From Allorhizobium borbori (GTDB lineage: Bacteria > Pseudomonadota > Alphaproteobacteria > Rhizobiales > Rhizobiaceae), in the NCBI RefSeq assembly GCF_014196535.1, contig NZ_JACIDU010000011.1, positions 62,001 through 126,000 on the forward strand: 64,000 nt of DNA. The letters are read 5' to 3'. This document shows, one piece after another, positions 54,158-63,678 of this stretch. The notes under the pieces were generated by a model. That model saw only the letters and a list, made by a program, of their open reading frames with translations, ran no database searches and was not told where the DNA came from. The stretch's first letter is position 1. Every line of letters starts with the position of its first letter. The translations under genes and the position numbers were made by a program.

Positions 54158-55156
54158 ATGAAAACGCTCTCATTTACCGCTCTGGCGATCCTTGCCTTGG
54201 CCGTGCCCTGTCTCGCCAACGACACCATGGCCGAGATGAAGACCGGTGGTCTTGTCTATGTTCAGAGCGAGGACGTCGTGATGGAGAAGGAAGACCTTTT
54301 CCTGTCGATGGCGGAAGTGCGGGTGGATTATGTGTTCCGCAACACGTCTGACCACGATGTGGAAGGGGTCGTCGCCTTTCCGATGCCCGATCTGATTGGT
54401 TCTCCGGAAAGCATGGCGGATACCGGCGATGCCGAGGCGGATAATTTTCTCGGCTTCTCGGTGACGCAGGACGGGCAGGCCATCACGCCGCAGCTTGACC
54501 AGCGCGTTCTGGCCATGAACATCGACCGGACGGAAGATCTGCGCGCCGCCGGCATCCCGCTTCTGCCCTTTGCCGAAAAGACGATCGAGGCCATTGCGGC
54601 GGCGTCCGCGCAGACCCGTCAGGATCTCGTCGCCAAGGGACTGGTTCTGGCAAGCTCCTACGAACAGGACGGCAAGCGGGTCACGGAATACACGCCGGTC
54701 TGGACCCTGCGTTCCACCTACTGGTGGAAAACCGTGTTCCCGAAAAGCGGCACGGTTCGCGTCAGCCATCGCTACAAGCCGAGTGTGGGCGGCACGGTCG
54801 GCCTGTCGACCTATGACGGCGATACGCCGGAAGGCGCCGCGCGCAACGCGCAATACTGTGTCGACAAGGATTTCGCCAAGACAGCGGTGCGGATCGGCAA
54901 GGCCCATGAGGCCGGCAAGGGGCCTTATTACACCGAAAACTGGATGTCCTACGTGTTGAGCACGGGCGCCAATTGGTCCGGTCCCATCGGCCACTTCAGC
55001 CTGACGGTGGACAAGGGCGCGCCCGACAATTTCGTCAGCTTCTGCGGCGCAGGCGTCAAGAAGGTGGGGCCGACCACGTTCCGCATGGAAGCAACGGATT
55101 TCAATCCGGAAAAGGATATCGACATCCTTTTCCTCGTCGCCACCCCCACGGACTGA
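54158..55156 (+). CDS. DUF4424 exported protein
   Basis: A 332-residue exported protein matching DUF4424. A signal peptide (about 1-20, TLSFTALAILALAVPCLAN) precedes a beta-rich domain that begins MAEMKTGGLVYVQSEDVVMEKEDLFLS and contains VRVDYVFRNTSDHDVEGVVAFPMPDL. A middle helical stretch follows, then STYWWKTVFPKSGTVRVSHRYKPSVGG. Several Trp/aromatic-rich blocks support a carbohydrate or surface role, but the family function is unknown. The ATG at 54158 follows GGGGGAAC. The stop directly abuts the convergent murA-like gene. Confidence 0.8.
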   Translation: MKTLSFTALAILALAVPCLANDTMAEMKTGGLVYVQSEDVVMEKEDLFLSMAEVRVDYVFRNTSDHDVEGVVAFPMPDLIGSPESMADTGDAEADNFLGFSVTQDGQAITPQLDQRVLAMNIDRTEDLRAAGIPLLPFAEKTIEAIAAASAQTRQDLVAKGLVLASSYEQDGKRVTEYTPVWTLRSTYWWKTVFPKSGTVRVSHRYKPSVGGTVGLSTYDGDTPEGAARNAQYCVDKDFAKTAVRIGKAHEAGKGPYYTENWMSYVLSTGANWSGPIGHFSLTVDKGAPDNFVSFCGAGVKKVGPTTFRMEATDFNPEKDIDILFLVATPTD

Positions 55157-56467
55157 TCAGCCGCGCGGCGGGATGCGGGTGATGCGCGCGCCAAGCGCGT
55201 TCAACCGCTCGTCGATGCGCTCGTAACCGCGTTCGATCTGCTGGGCGTTTTCGATGGTGCTGGTGCCCTCGGCGCACATGGCGGCAATGAGCATGGCCAT
55301 GCCGGCGCGAATATCCGGGCTTTCCACGCGGGCTCCCGTCAGCTTCGCCGGGCCGGAGACCACGGCCCGATGCGGATCGCACAGCACGATGCGCGCGCCC
55401 ATGGCAATCAGCTTGTCCACGAAGAACATGCGGCTTTCGAACATCTTTTCGAACAGAAGCACCATGCCCTCGCATTGCGTGGCGGTGACGATGGCAATCG
55501 ACATCGTATCGGCGGGGAAAGCCGGCCAGGGCTGATCCTCGATCTTCGGCACGTGGCCGCCGAAATCCGGCTTGATCTTCATCTCCTGACCCGCAGGCAC
55601 GACGAGATCGTCACCCTCGATGCGGCAGCGGATGCCCAGCCGTTCGAAATTCATCAGCGTCGAGCGGAGATGTTCCACGCCCGCATTGCGGATGGTGATT
55701 TCCGAGCGCGTGACGGCGGCAAGGCCGATCAGCGAGCCGACCTCGATGTGATCCGGCCCGATGCGGTGGCGTGTGCCGGAAAGGGCGGTGCCGCCATGAA
55801 TGACCATGGTGTTGGTGCCGATGCCCTCGATGCGCGCGCCCATGGCAATGAGGAAGCGGGCCAGATCCTGCACATGCGGTTCGGAAGCGCAGTTGCGCAG
55901 GATGGTGGTGCCCGTGGCCGCCACCGCAGCACACAGCGCATTTTCCGTCGCCGTTACCGAAGGTTCGTCGAAGAACACATCCGCGCCGGCAAGGCCGGAG
56001 GTGCGGAATTCATAGGCGCCGTTCAGATGAACTTCAGCGCCCAACTGCTGGAGAACGAGGAAGTGGGTATCGACGCGCCGGCGGCCGATGACATCGCCAC
56101 CCGGCGGCGGCAGGGTCACCTCGCCGCAACGCGCCAGCATCGGCCCGGCCAGCAGGATGGAGGCGCGGATGCGCGAACACAGAACCGGATCGAGATCGGC
56201 CGGGCGAATTTCGCGGGCCTCGATTTCCAGCGCGTTCTGGCCGGTCCAGCGGGCTTTGGCGCCCACGGTCTGGATCAGTTCCACCAGCGCCTCGACATCG
56301 CGAATGCGCGGCACATTGGTCAGTTCCACCCGTTCGGAGGTCAGAAGGGCAGCCGCGATGATCGGCAGCGCCGCGTTCTTGTTGCCGCTCGGCTCGATCT
56401 CGCCCTTCAGCGCGTGCCCGCCTTCCACGACATATTTGATGCGCTCGCTCGGCTGTGTCTGGCCCAT
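55157..56467 (-). CDS. murA: UDP-N-acetylglucosamine enolpyruvyl transferase family protein (MurA-like, Cys-to-Asp)
   Basis: A 436-residue enolpyruvyl transferase of the MurA type, the first committed step of peptidoglycan. It has [12 protein letters not shown] (Lys30-Asn31), the substrate loop [17 protein letters not shown], and catalytic Asp in HxFPAD-like [12 protein letters not shown]. In E. coli the loop carries Cys115, the fosfomycin target; here that place is Asp125. It may be the main MurA or a second paralogue. The ATG at 56467 is preferred to an upstream frame extension. It follows dxs by 38 bp on the same strand, and its stop abuts DUF4424. Confidence 0.86.
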   Translation of the reverse strand: MGQTQPSERIKYVVEGGHALKGEIEPSGNKNAALPIIAAALLTSERVELTNVPRIRDVEALVELIQTVGAKARWTGQNALEIEAREIRPADLDPVLCSRIRASILLAGPMLARCGEVTLPPPGGDVIGRRRVDTHFLVLQQLGAEVHLNGAYEFRTSGLAGADVFFDEPSVTATENALCAAVAATGTTILRNCASEPHVQDLARFLIAMGARIEGIGTNTMVIHGGTALSGTRHRIGPDHIEVGSLIGLAAVTRSEITIRNAGVEHLRSTLMNFERLGIRCRIEGDDLVVPAGQEMKIKPDFGGHVPKIEDQPWPAFPADTMSIAIVTATQCEGMVLLFEKMFESRMFFVDKLIAMGARIVLCDPHRAVVSGPAKLTGARVESPDIRAGMAMLIAAMCAEGTSTIENAQQIERGYERIDERLNALGARITRIPPRG

Positions 56468-56505
56468 GTTTGTTGTCCGCAATGTCTGGAAAGGGAAAGC
56501 GGGCC

Positions 56506-58440
56506 TTAGCCCGCGGTGCCGAAGGAAACGGTCTTGTGGTCGAGCGCGGTGAAAACGGTCGCGACGATGCCGGTGTGGTCGAGGCCGGCGCGGGCGAGCA
56601 TCGCCTCGGGCTTTGCCTGTTCCACCCACTCATCCGGCATGGTCAGGCAGCGGACTTTCAGCCCGTTGTCGAGCAGACCCTGTGCGGCGAGGAAATGCAG
56701 CACCTGTGCGGCAAAGCCGCCGGCAGCTCCTTCTTCCACCACAACCAGAACCTCGTGGTGACGCGCAAGCTGGCGAATGAGATCGGTATCGAGCGGCTTG
56801 GCGAAGCGCGCATCGGCCACCGTGGTGGAAAGCCCGGCGGAATCGAGATCTTCCGCCGCCTGCAACGCTTCGGCAAGCCGCGTGCCGAAGGAAAGCAGCG
56901 CCACCTTGGAGCCCTGCTTGACGATGCGGCCCTTGCCGATTTCAAGGATGTCGCCCCGCACGGGCAGTTCCACGCCAACGCCTTCGCCGCGCGGATAGCG
57001 GAAGGAGATCGGGCCTTCGTCATAGGCGGCGGCGGTGCGCACCATGTGTTTCAGCTCCGCCTCGTCGGCGGCGGCCATCACCACCATGCCCGGCAGGGTG
57101 GCGAGAAAGGCGGTGTCGAAGGAACCGGCATGGGTCGGCCCGTCGGCGCCGACGAAGCCGGCACGGTCGATGGGGAAGCGCACCGGCAGCTTCTGCAATG
57201 CCACATCATGCACCACCTGGTCATAGGCGCGTTGCAGGAAGGTGGAATAGAGCGCACAGAATGGCTTGTAGCCCTCGGTCGCAAGACCGGCGGCAAAGGT
57301 CACGGCATGCTGTTCGGCAATGCCCACGTCGAAACAGCGCTCGGGAAAGAGGTTCGCCAGCTTGTCCAGCCCCGTGCCGGAGGGCATGGCGGCGGTAATG
57401 CCGACGATCTTCTCGTCGTGGCGGGCTTCTTCCACCAGCGCCTCGGCAAAGACGGAGGTATAGCTCGGCGCATTCGGCTTGGCCTTGGCCTGCGCGCCGG
57501 TGATGACGTCGAACCTGTTGACGCCGTGATACTTGTCGGCAGCCTCTTCCGCCGGGCCGTAGCCCTTGCCCTTCTGCGTCACCACATGGATCAGCACGGG
57601 ACCTTTCGCATTGTCGCGCACATTGCGCAGAATGGGCAGGAGGTGGTCGAAGGAATGCCCGTCGATGGGGCCGATATGGTAGAAGCCGAGTTCCTCGAAC
57701 AGCGTGCCGCCCGTGGCCCAGCCGCGGGCATGGCCGACCGCGCGGGTAATCGCGCGGTCCACGGTCTTGCCGAGATAGGCCGTCAGCTTCTTGCCGAAAT
57801 CGCGGATGCCCATATAGGTGCGGCCCGAGGCGAGGCGGGCGAGATAGGCGCTCATCGCCCCCGTCGGCGGCGCAATCGACATATCGTTGTCGTTGAGGAT
57901 GACGATGAGGCGCGCATCGAGCGCGCCGGCATTGTTCAGCGCCTCGAACGCCATGCCGGCGGACATGGCCCCATCGCCGATGACGGCGATCACCTTGCGG
58001 TCGGACTTGTCGAGTTCGGCGGCAACGGCCATGCCAAGGCCGGCGGAAATCGAGGTGGAGGAATGGCCCGCGCCGAAATTGTCATATTCGCTTTCGGCCC
58101 GGCGCGTGAAGCCGGAAAGGCCGTTTTCCTGGCGCAGTGTGCGGATGCGGTCGCGCCGGCCGGTCAAAATCTTGTGCGGATAGCACTGGTGGCCGACATC
58201 GAAGATCAACCGGTCATCGGGCGTGTTGAACACCTTGTGGATGGCGATGGTGAGTTCCACCACGCCAAGCCCGGCGCCCAGATGCCCGCCTGTGCGCGAA
58301 ACGGCGTCGATCATCTCGTCGCGCAGTTCACGCGCAAGCTGCGGCAGGTCGCGGTCGTCGATCTTTTTCAGATCGGCGGGAAAATGCACCTGATCGAGCA
58401 GCGGCGTTTGCGGCAGGGGAGCGGATGGCGATTGCGTCAC
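56506..58440 (-). CDS. dxs: 1-deoxy-D-xylulose-5-phosphate synthase
   Basis: A 644-residue thiamine-diphosphate enzyme that condenses pyruvate and glyceraldehyde 3-phosphate in the MEP pathway. The TPP/Mg site is [20 protein letters not shown] (GDG...N), preceded by [15 protein letters not shown] and [14 protein letters not shown]. The catalytic Glu is in [16 protein letters not shown], and the transketolase C-terminal domain is intact. Length is normal. Its product feeds ispE (14.4 kb) and the polyprenyl synthase. It lies upstream of murA on one strand. The gene beside it, xseB in many relatives, is instead 3.5 kb away here. Confidence 0.96.
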   Translation of the reverse strand: MTQSPSAPLPQTPLLDQVHFPADLKKIDDRDLPQLARELRDEMIDAVSRTGGHLGAGLGVVELTIAIHKVFNTPDDRLIFDVGHQCYPHKILTGRRDRIRTLRQENGLSGFTRRAESEYDNFGAGHSSTSISAGLGMAVAAELDKSDRKVIAVIGDGAMSAGMAFEALNNAGALDARLIVILNDNDMSIAPPTGAMSAYLARLASGRTYMGIRDFGKKLTAYLGKTVDRAITRAVGHARGWATGGTLFEELGFYHIGPIDGHSFDHLLPILRNVRDNAKGPVLIHVVTQKGKGYGPAEEAADKYHGVNRFDVITGAQAKAKPNAPSYTSVFAEALVEEARHDEKIVGITAAMPSGTGLDKLANLFPERCFDVGIAEQHAVTFAAGLATEGYKPFCALYSTFLQRAYDQVVHDVALQKLPVRFPIDRAGFVGADGPTHAGSFDTAFLATLPGMVVMAAADEAELKHMVRTAAAYDEGPISFRYPRGEGVGVELPVRGDILEIGKGRIVKQGSKVALLSFGTRLAEALQAAEDLDSAGLSTTVADARFAKPLDTDLIRQLARHHEVLVVVEEGAAGGFAAQVLHFLAAQGLLDNGLKVRCLTMPDEWVEQAKPEAMLARAGLDHTGIVATVFTALDHKTVSFGTAG

Positions 58441-58547
58441 TGGCGGTTCTCTTGGCTTATGCCCGGTCCAGTCCGGGCGGTTCCGCTTCTCGCACCGGAA
58501 TCGGGCGAAATGCGGAACGCACTCTTCAGAGACCGTTCTAGCGAAAA

Positions 58548-59471
58548 TCAGCCTTGCGGCAAGGGGACAAACTCCTCTTCATCGCCCGGAACGATGTCAA
58601 AACGCCCCGTGCGCCACTCTTCCTTGGCCTTTTCGATGCGTTCCTTGGAGGAGGAAACGAAGTTCCACCAGATATAACGCTGCGAATTCAGCGCCGCGCC
58701 GCCAAACAGCATGACATGACAGCCCTCAGGCCCGCCTTGAAGCGTGATGGCATCGCCCGGCCGGAAAACAAGAAGCTGGTCGGGCGCGAAGTGATCGCCC
58801 GCCACTGTCAGGCTGCCCGACAGTATATAGAGCGCCCGCTCTTCGGCCCCGGCGGGGAAGGGGAAGCGCGCGTTCGCCTCAAGCTTCAGGTCCACGTAAA
58901 GCGTATCCGAAAACGGCGTAACCGGCGATTTCAGCCCTTCGAAGGCGCCGATGACCACGCGGCCTGTCGCCCCGCCATCGGTAAATTCCGGCATGTTGGC
59001 GGCTTCGGTATGGGCAAAGGCCGGGTCGATCTCCTCCAGATGGTCCGGCAGCGCCAGCCAGGTCTGCAGGCCAGAAATGGAATGCGGCGTGCCGCGCAGG
59101 TTTTCCGGCGTGCGCTCGGAATGCACGATGCCCTTGCCCGCTGTCATCAGGTTGATGTCGCCCGGCTTGATCACGAGTTCGGTGCCCAGACTGTCGCGAT
59201 GCTTGATCTCGCCATCGAACAGATAGGTCACGGTGGAAAGCCCGATATGCGGATGCGGCCGCACATCCAGCGCCTGATCCGCCTTCAGAAGCGCAGGCCC
59301 CATCCGGTCAAAGAAGATGAACGGCCCGACCAGCCGCCGCTGCCGCGAAGGAAGCGCCCGCCGCACCTCGAAATTCCCGAGATCGCTGGTGCGCGGAATG
59401 ATGAGGTTCTCAATCGCCGAACAGGAAAATGCATCGCCTGCAACAGGATCGTCTCCGGGAAAAAAGGACAT
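58548..59471 (-). CDS. Pirin family protein
   Basis: A 307-residue bicupin of the pirin family. The N-terminal cupin carries the iron-binding motif [26 protein letters not shown], followed by [14 protein letters not shown], with His, His, His and Glu ligands all present. Bacterial pirins are quercetinase-like or regulate pyruvate metabolism; no specific role can be claimed. The C-terminal cupin has lost the metal site, as usual. The ATG at 59471 follows GGAGGAGC. It lies between dxs and the AT-rich OLD gene. Confidence 0.9.
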   Translation of the reverse strand: MSFFPGDDPVAGDAFSCSAIENLIIPRTSDLGNFEVRRALPSRQRRLVGPFIFFDRMGPALLKADQALDVRPHPHIGLSTVTYLFDGEIKHRDSLGTELVIKPGDINLMTAGKGIVHSERTPENLRGTPHSISGLQTWLALPDHLEEIDPAFAHTEAANMPEFTDGGATGRVVIGAFEGLKSPVTPFSDTLYVDLKLEANARFPFPAGAEERALYILSGSLTVAGDHFAPDQLLVFRPGDAITLQGGPEGCHVMLFGGAALNSQRYIWWNFVSSSKERIEKAKEEWRTGRFDIVPGDEEEFVPLPQG

Positions 59472-59720
59472 GGCCGCGCTCCTCCGTTGGTGTGTGGGAG
59501 AAGAACATATAGGCGGGGAGCGGGTGAGGGGTAGAGGGATGTGGGTGACGGTGTGTTTCGTTTTGGGGGGGGGCGATATTGAGAAAACAGCAGTGGACTA
59601 CATTGTGCCTTTAATAGTTGAGAGAGTGATGGATTGCAGCTTTGGATGGGCGTTAGTAAGATGGGGCAAGGGGCAAAAATGCTCTCATAATTGTGATTTT
59701 AATGGATGTTGGGGGTTAGC
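59472..59720. other. Left junction of the AT-rich OLD-gene insertion
   Basis: No gene is supported. Composition changes from typical GC-rich DNA near 59472-59540 to AT-richer DNA after about 59570. A run of nine G (about 59565-59573) stands near the change. A 5' promoter for the OLD gene may lie at 59640-59700, but I did not find a clear -35/-10 pair. Confidence 0.4.
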
Positions 59721-61517
59721 GTGCATTTAATTGATGAAGTTGAAATATCATATTTTAGAAGTTTTTATAAATTTAAAATTCGTAACTTAAAAGATTTAAA
59801 CGTAATTTTTGGAAAAAATGACTCAGGGAAGTCAAATGTTGTCCGCGCCCTGAATTTGTTTTTTTCTGGGGCTCCCGAGTATACACAAAAATTTGAATTT
59901 CCTATTGATTTTTGTGAGAAAAGATTGGCTGAAGCTGATCTATCTGAAGATGTTCGAAAATTTTTGTATGTTAAAGTTACATTTAATACTCCGCCATCAT
60001 ACAGAACATCTTTGGGGGATCAGTTCTATGTCAAACGACAGTGGACAGTCTCGAGAGGTGGCGATTATAGCGAGGAATTGTCAGGGCACATTCCGGGAAG
60101 TAGAAAGCATATTGTAGCGAGGCTGCTTAACAAAATAAGATTTATTTACGTACCAGCAATCAAAGATATAAGTATATTTGAAATTTTACTAGCAGGAATA
60201 CATGAGACAATCGCTGGATCAAGTGAATTTATCAGTGCAGTTGATGATTTTTCGGGTAGATTGCATAATCTGACGCGGGAAATGTTTCAGACGTTACCGA
60301 AAGAGGTGTCCGCCAGTACAAAAATCGGGGCGCCTACTCAATTAAGTCAACTATTTCAAACTTTGGATTTTGAAACGACGGCGGCTGGCGAATCATTTCC
60401 TAAATCTCTGACGCGTCAACGCGGTGATGGCGTGAAGGTGAGGCATATTCCAGAATTGTTAAATTTCATTTCTGAGAATGATAAATACGATTATCATATA
60501 TGGGGATTTGAGGAGCCAGAGAATTCACTAGATTTTGTGGCTTCTCAATCGGAGTCTAAAAGACTTCTTTCGTTGGCTAAAGGTGATCGTGTTCAAGTAT
60601 TTTTAACAACGCATAGCCCATCATTTTATTTACTTGAAGATGACGGCGCTGCGAAGTTCTATATTAGAAAGGACGATGGTGGTGTTTCAACGGCACTCCA
60701 AGGTCGTGAAATGGAGCGATTTGATGCGCAAATCGCAATTGGGGAGGGATTTTATCTTCCTGCTGTGGCTGAATCGCTAAAAAATGTTGCTGCTATCGAG
60801 GCTAAGGCGAAGCAAGCTGAAGCGAAGATTAGTGTACTGCAGGCAGAATTGGCTGCAATCGCGACGCCAGTTGTTTTAACTGAGGGACGAACCGATGCAC
60901 AAATTTTGCTGACGGCTTGGAGGAAGCTTCGAGAAGGAGCGCCACCGTTTGCCATTCGCAGTTGTGAGACTGGCGGAGAAAATGCAGGGAGCGGAAACGG
61001 TGGTGCTCAAAGCTTGGCAATACGAATAAAAGGTGTTGCTTCTGACCATCCACACGTCGTGATTGGGCTATTTGATTATGACGCTGAGGGAATTCGGGCC
61101 TGTAATTTCGATAAAAATTTCGTTGATTGCGAGATTGGTGGATATCGAGTGAAGCGAGGTATGCATGGTAAGGCTTATGCTGCCACATTGCCCGCACCTA
61201 GCTTTCGGAATGAGTGCGAAGAGTATGGTAATATGCCGATTGAATTTTTATTTAGAGATCAACACCTTAATGAAGAAGTTGATGGCAAGAAATTGACGCT
61301 TAATCGTAAAAAGGCTTCAATAATGGTTGGTCAGAAAAAAGTTGAACATCTGTTGGAAGATAGGACCCATTTTAAAGACGTTGGAAGTGGGAAAGCAGAT
61401 TTTGCAAACGTGGTTGTGCCCTCATTTGATGTTCAAGCGTTCGACGCTTTTAATGCAGTTTTCGAAATGATCGAAGCGATAATCCAATATGATGAACGAA
61501 CGGGCGCACCTAGCTAA
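59721..61517 (+). CDS. OLD-family AAA ATPase with C-terminal TOPRIM nuclease domain (defence candidate)
   Basis: A 598-residue protein in two parts. Residues 1-300 form an ABC/SMC-like ATPase: Walker A GKNDSGKS (31-38), a Q-loop/signature region with SLTRQRGDGVKV (229-240), Walker B IWGFEEPENSLD (260-271) and switch LTTHSP with His298. A short coiled coil (about 355-380) leads to a TOPRIM domain: VVLTEGRTDAQIL (Glu388) and VIGLFDYDAEG (Asp452, Asp454). Such OLD proteins cut DNA in an ATP-dependent way, some in anti-phage defence. No UvrD-like helicase partner (GajB) follows. The ATG at 59706 is possible, but GTG 59721 has GGGGG upstream. GC is clearly below the flanks, and codon use is AT-biased: likely horizontal gain. 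Confidence 0.85.
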   Translation: MHLIDEVEISYFRSFYKFKIRNLKDLNVIFGKNDSGKSNVVRALNLFFSGAPEYTQKFEFPIDFCEKRLAEADLSEDVRKFLYVKVTFNTPPSYRTSLGDQFYVKRQWTVSRGGDYSEELSGHIPGSRKHIVARLLNKIRFIYVPAIKDISIFEILLAGIHETIAGSSEFISAVDDFSGRLHNLTREMFQTLPKEVSASTKIGAPTQLSQLFQTLDFETTAAGESFPKSLTRQRGDGVKVRHIPELLNFISENDKYDYHIWGFEEPENSLDFVASQSESKRLLSLAKGDRVQVFLTTHSPSFYLLEDDGAAKFYIRKDDGGVSTALQGREMERFDAQIAIGEGFYLPAVAESLKNVAAIEAKAKQAEAKISVLQAELAAIATPVVLTEGRTDAQILLTAWRKLREGAPPFAIRSCETGGENAGSGNGGAQSLAIRIKGVASDHPHVVIGLFDYDAEGIRACNFDKNFVDCEIGGYRVKRGMHGKAYAATLPAPSFRNECEEYGNMPIEFLFRDQHLNEEVDGKKLTLNRKKASIMVGQKKVEHLLEDRTHFKDVGSGKADFANVVVPSFDVQAFDAFNAVFEMIEAIIQYDERTGAPS

Positions 61518-61917
61518 AAAGGTGCGCGCGGCCCCTCCTCCTGGCCGCGCGCGGGGCGGGGGCCGGTAAACCGGCGGCCGCCAAGCTTGGGGTGTGGCCG
61601 GGGGTGCCGGGCCACGGCGCGGGCGGCGTGCGCTCGCGCATGGGGAGAACACGCGTTTGAACCGGGTTCGATGCGTGCCCGCACGGGCGCCGTGAGGCCG
61701 CTGCCGTGCCTGAAATGATGTGGTATGCCTCCGGGGTCCAGAACCTGAACCGGGCTGCCGCCTTTGGCGGTCCACCCTACGCAATACGTCGGTTCCTCCC
61801 AACCGGTGATGCGTCTTTATTCAGAGCGCATCCGGCGATTGGCGTCAATCACCCCGGCACGAATTTTCGTGAGGCGGGCGGGGTGCCGGAAGTTGCGATG
61901 GGGAAAAGCTGTGGAAA
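61518..61917. other. 400-bp hairpin-rich non-coding tract downstream of the OLD gene
   Basis: No gene is supported; frames here are shadows. The GC-rich sequence contains a chain of hairpins: GCGCGCGGCC/GGCCGCGCGC (61524-61552), GCCGGT/ACCGGC near 61562-61575, a CCGCC/GGCGG stem near 61759-61771, CGGTT/AACCG near 61789-61804, a GATGCGTCT/AGA-CGCATC stem near 61808-61832, GATTG/CAATC near 61837-61850, and CACGAA/TTCGTG near 61858-61871. It may include a terminator of the OLD gene and a structured RNA. I could not identify a known RNA family. Confidence 0.5.
61524..61552 (+). terminator. GC-rich hairpin just after the OLD gene
   Basis: GCGCGCGGCC (61524-61533) and GGCCGCGCGC (61543-61552) are perfect complements with a 9-nt loop, starting 7 bp after the stop codon. 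It lacks a T-run, so it would terminate only weakly by itself. Confidence 0.45.
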
Positions 61918-62178
61918 TCAGCCGTTATCGAGCGGCTCGGTGCCCTGCGGCTTGCCGGCGCGGTCGAGACGGATCTTTTCGATGCGGTTTTCGGCGGCGG
62001 AAAGCAGCGCCTCGCAATGCTTCTTCAGCGCCTCGCCGCGCTCATAGATGGCGATGCTCTCGTCCAGCGCCACATCGCCGCGTTCCAGCCGGGCCACGAT
62101 GTTTTCCAGTTCCGCCACGGCCTTTTCAAAGGAAAGGGCAGCGATATCGGCGGGCGCGGCGATGTCCGTCATGGTCAA
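61918..62178 (-). CDS. xseB: Exodeoxyribonuclease VII small subunit
   Basis: An 86-residue Xse[56 protein letters not shown], the helical hairpin that binds XseA. ExoVII degrades single-stranded DNA from both ends, used in repair. The large subunit is elsewhere. The ATG overlaps the upstream histone-deacetylase-family stop by 4 bp, so they are one transcript. In many alphaproteobacteria dxs follows xseB; here pirin, the OLD gene and a hairpin tract intervene. Confidence 0.94.
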   Translation of the reverse strand: MTMTDIAAPADIAALSFEKAVAELENIVARLERGDVALDESIAIYERGEALKKHCEALLSAAENRIEKIRLDRAGKPQGTEPLDNG

Positions 62179-63110
62179 CCTCGGATCAGTCTTGAAATAT
62201 GCAGCCCGGCCGATTCGGCCAGACCTTCGAGATCATAGCCGCCTTCAAGCAGGCTGACGACCCGGTTATGGCCTCTATCCTCGGCGATTTCCATGACGCG
62301 GCCCGTCGCCCAGTCGAAATCCTCGCCGGTCAGGTTGATATGGCTCACCCGGTCGCGGTGGTGGGCGTCGAAACCGGCGGAGATGAGGATGAGGTCGGGG
62401 CCGAAATCGTGGAATCTGCGCTGGATGCGGTCGCGGAAGGCCTCGCGGAACTGGTCGCCGGTGGCGCCCGCCGAAAGCGGTGCGTTGATGACGTTGTTGG
62501 CGCCCCCGGTTTCCTCCATCGTGCCGGTGAAGGGATAGAGCGGCGCTTCGTGGAGGGAGGCGAACAGCGTATGCGCATCGTTCCAGATGATGTCCTGCGT
62601 CCCGTCGCCGTGATGCACGTCCCAGTCGATGATGGCGATGCGTTCCACGCCATGCGCGGCGCGCGCATGGGCGGCGGCAATGGCGACATTGTTGAACAGG
62701 CAGAAGCCGGCGGTCTTTGCCCGGCCCGCATGGTGGCCCGGCGGGCGGGCGGCCACGAAGGCATTGTCGGCCTTGCCGGTGATCACGGCATCGACAGCCG
62801 CCATTGCCCCGCCAATGGCGCGAAACGCCGCCTGCAGTGTGCCGGCGGAACCATAGGTGTCCTCGGCGATGCGGCGGATGTCGCCGTCTTCCTCCGGCAT
62901 TCCGCGCATGACGTGCCAGAGATGTTCCTCGGTGTGGGCCAGAAGAACGGCATCCTCGCTGGCGCGCGGCGCTTCCACCCGTTCCAGCCGGGCAAAGTTC
63001 GGATGTTCCAGCGCAAGGTTCAGCGCCCGCAGCCGGTCGGGCCGCTCCGGATGGCCTTCCGGCACCTCATGCAGCAGAAAATCCGCGTGTTCGTAAAGCC
63101 GTGTCGTCAT
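62175..63110 (-). CDS. Histone deacetylase family protein (acetylpolyamine amidohydrolase type)
   Basis: A 311-residue zinc amidohydrolase. The active site is complete: [10 protein letters not shown] (His-His dyad), [17 protein letters not shown] (Zn Asp and His), [10 protein letters not shown] (Zn Asp), and LLEGGYDL. Bacterial members hydrolyse acetylated amines or lysines; substrate is not predictable. The start is ATG at 63110 ([16 protein letters not shown]); the frame is open farther to 63179. The start region is followed at 127 bp by the divergent thioesterase gene. Coupled to xseB by ATGA overlap. Confidence 0.9.
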   Translation of the reverse strand: MTTRLYEHADFLLHEVPEGHPERPDRLRALNLALEHPNFARLERVEAPRASEDAVLLAHTEEHLWHVMRGMPEEDGDIRRIAEDTYGSAGTLQAAFRAIGGAMAAVDAVITGKADNAFVAARPPGHHAGRAKTAGFCLFNNVAIAAAHARAAHGVERIAIIDWDVHHGDGTQDIIWNDAHTLFASLHEAPLYPFTGTMEETGGANNVINAPLSAGATGDQFREAFRDRIQRRFHDFGPDLILISAGFDAHHRDRVSHINLTGEDFDWATGRVMEIAEDRGHNRVVSLLEGGYDLEGLAESAGLHISRLIRG

Positions 63111-63236
63111 GGCGTTCGTCCCCTGGGCGGTAAGCCTTGTTCTTCTCCGCGCCGCATTTTTTCGCATTTCCGCACGCAAAACCGCTGCGCACTTTTGCTG
63201 GAAATGCTCTAGATGGCGTTAAAGAGGGGTGAAACA

Positions 63237-63638
63237 ATGACAGCCAATGAACGTTTCGACACGATGGAGACGCGGATCGCCTATCGCGACATCGATCTGC
63301 TCGGCCAGATGCACAATGCCGCCTATCTGACGCTCGCGGAGCAGGCGCTGGTCGCTTTCTGGAGCCACCGTCCGGCGGTGGAAGGCGAGCCGGCCTTCAC
63401 CATGAAGCGCATGGAATGCAGCTTCCACAAGCCGTTGCGCTATGACGATCTCGCCAGTCTCAGGGTCGAGGTGGACAAGATCGGCATGCAGACGGTGGGC
63501 TTTGCGGTGAAGATCGAGCGGGAAGGCCAGCTTGCCGCCCGCGTCGAAATCGTCTGGATGGCCTATGACCGGGAAAAGGGCGAGGAAGTCGCCCTGCCGG
63601 AGCGGCTGCGCGATTGGCTCTACGATTTTCTGCCGTAA
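63237..63638 (+). CDS. Acyl-CoA thioesterase, 4HBT hotdog fold
   Basis: A 133-residue single-hotdog thioesterase. It has the 4HBT signature YRDIDLLGQMHNAAYLTLAEQALVAFW, where the Asp is the catalytic residue and His-Asn help bind substrate. CSFHKPLRYDDLASLRVEVDKIG follows. Small thioesters, such as 4-hydroxybenzoyl-CoA or short acyl-CoA, are usual substrates. The ATG at 63237 follows AGAGGGG. The frame is open upstream to 63213 without support. Confidence 0.87.
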   Translation: MTANERFDTMETRIAYRDIDLLGQMHNAAYLTLAEQALVAFWSHRPAVEGEPAFTMKRMECSFHKPLRYDDLASLRVEVDKIGMQTVGFAVKIEREGQLAARVEIVWMAYDREKGEEVALPERLRDWLYDFLP

Positions 63639-63643
63639 ACGAA

Positions 63644-63665
63644 AAGGCCGCCCGGAGGCGGCCTT
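63644..63665 (-). terminator. Intrinsic terminator of bioY (and thioesterase)
   Basis: AAGGCCGCC (63644-63652) and GGCGGCCTT (63657-63665) form a perfect 9-bp stem with a 4-nt loop. On the minus strand it is followed by TTTTCG, fitting termination of bioY; on the plus strand it may stop the thioesterase transcript. Confidence 0.8.
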
Positions 63666-63678
63666 CGCGGACGCTGGA

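Noticed and set aside
59721-61517. Complete Gabija or PARIS system
   Set aside because: No GajB-type helicase and no separate DUF4435 gene follow; the next gene after the hairpin tract is xseB.
61640-61700. Possible tRNA T-arm near GGGTTCGATGCG
   Set aside because: GGTTCGA looks like a T-loop, but the 5-bp T-stem and acceptor cannot be paired on either strand.
61690-61900. SRP RNA, 6S RNA or tmRNA assignment of the hairpin tract
   Set aside because: No GGAAGG/AAGCAGC SRP core, no tmRNA tag, and no recognisable 6S bubble; left as unassigned.
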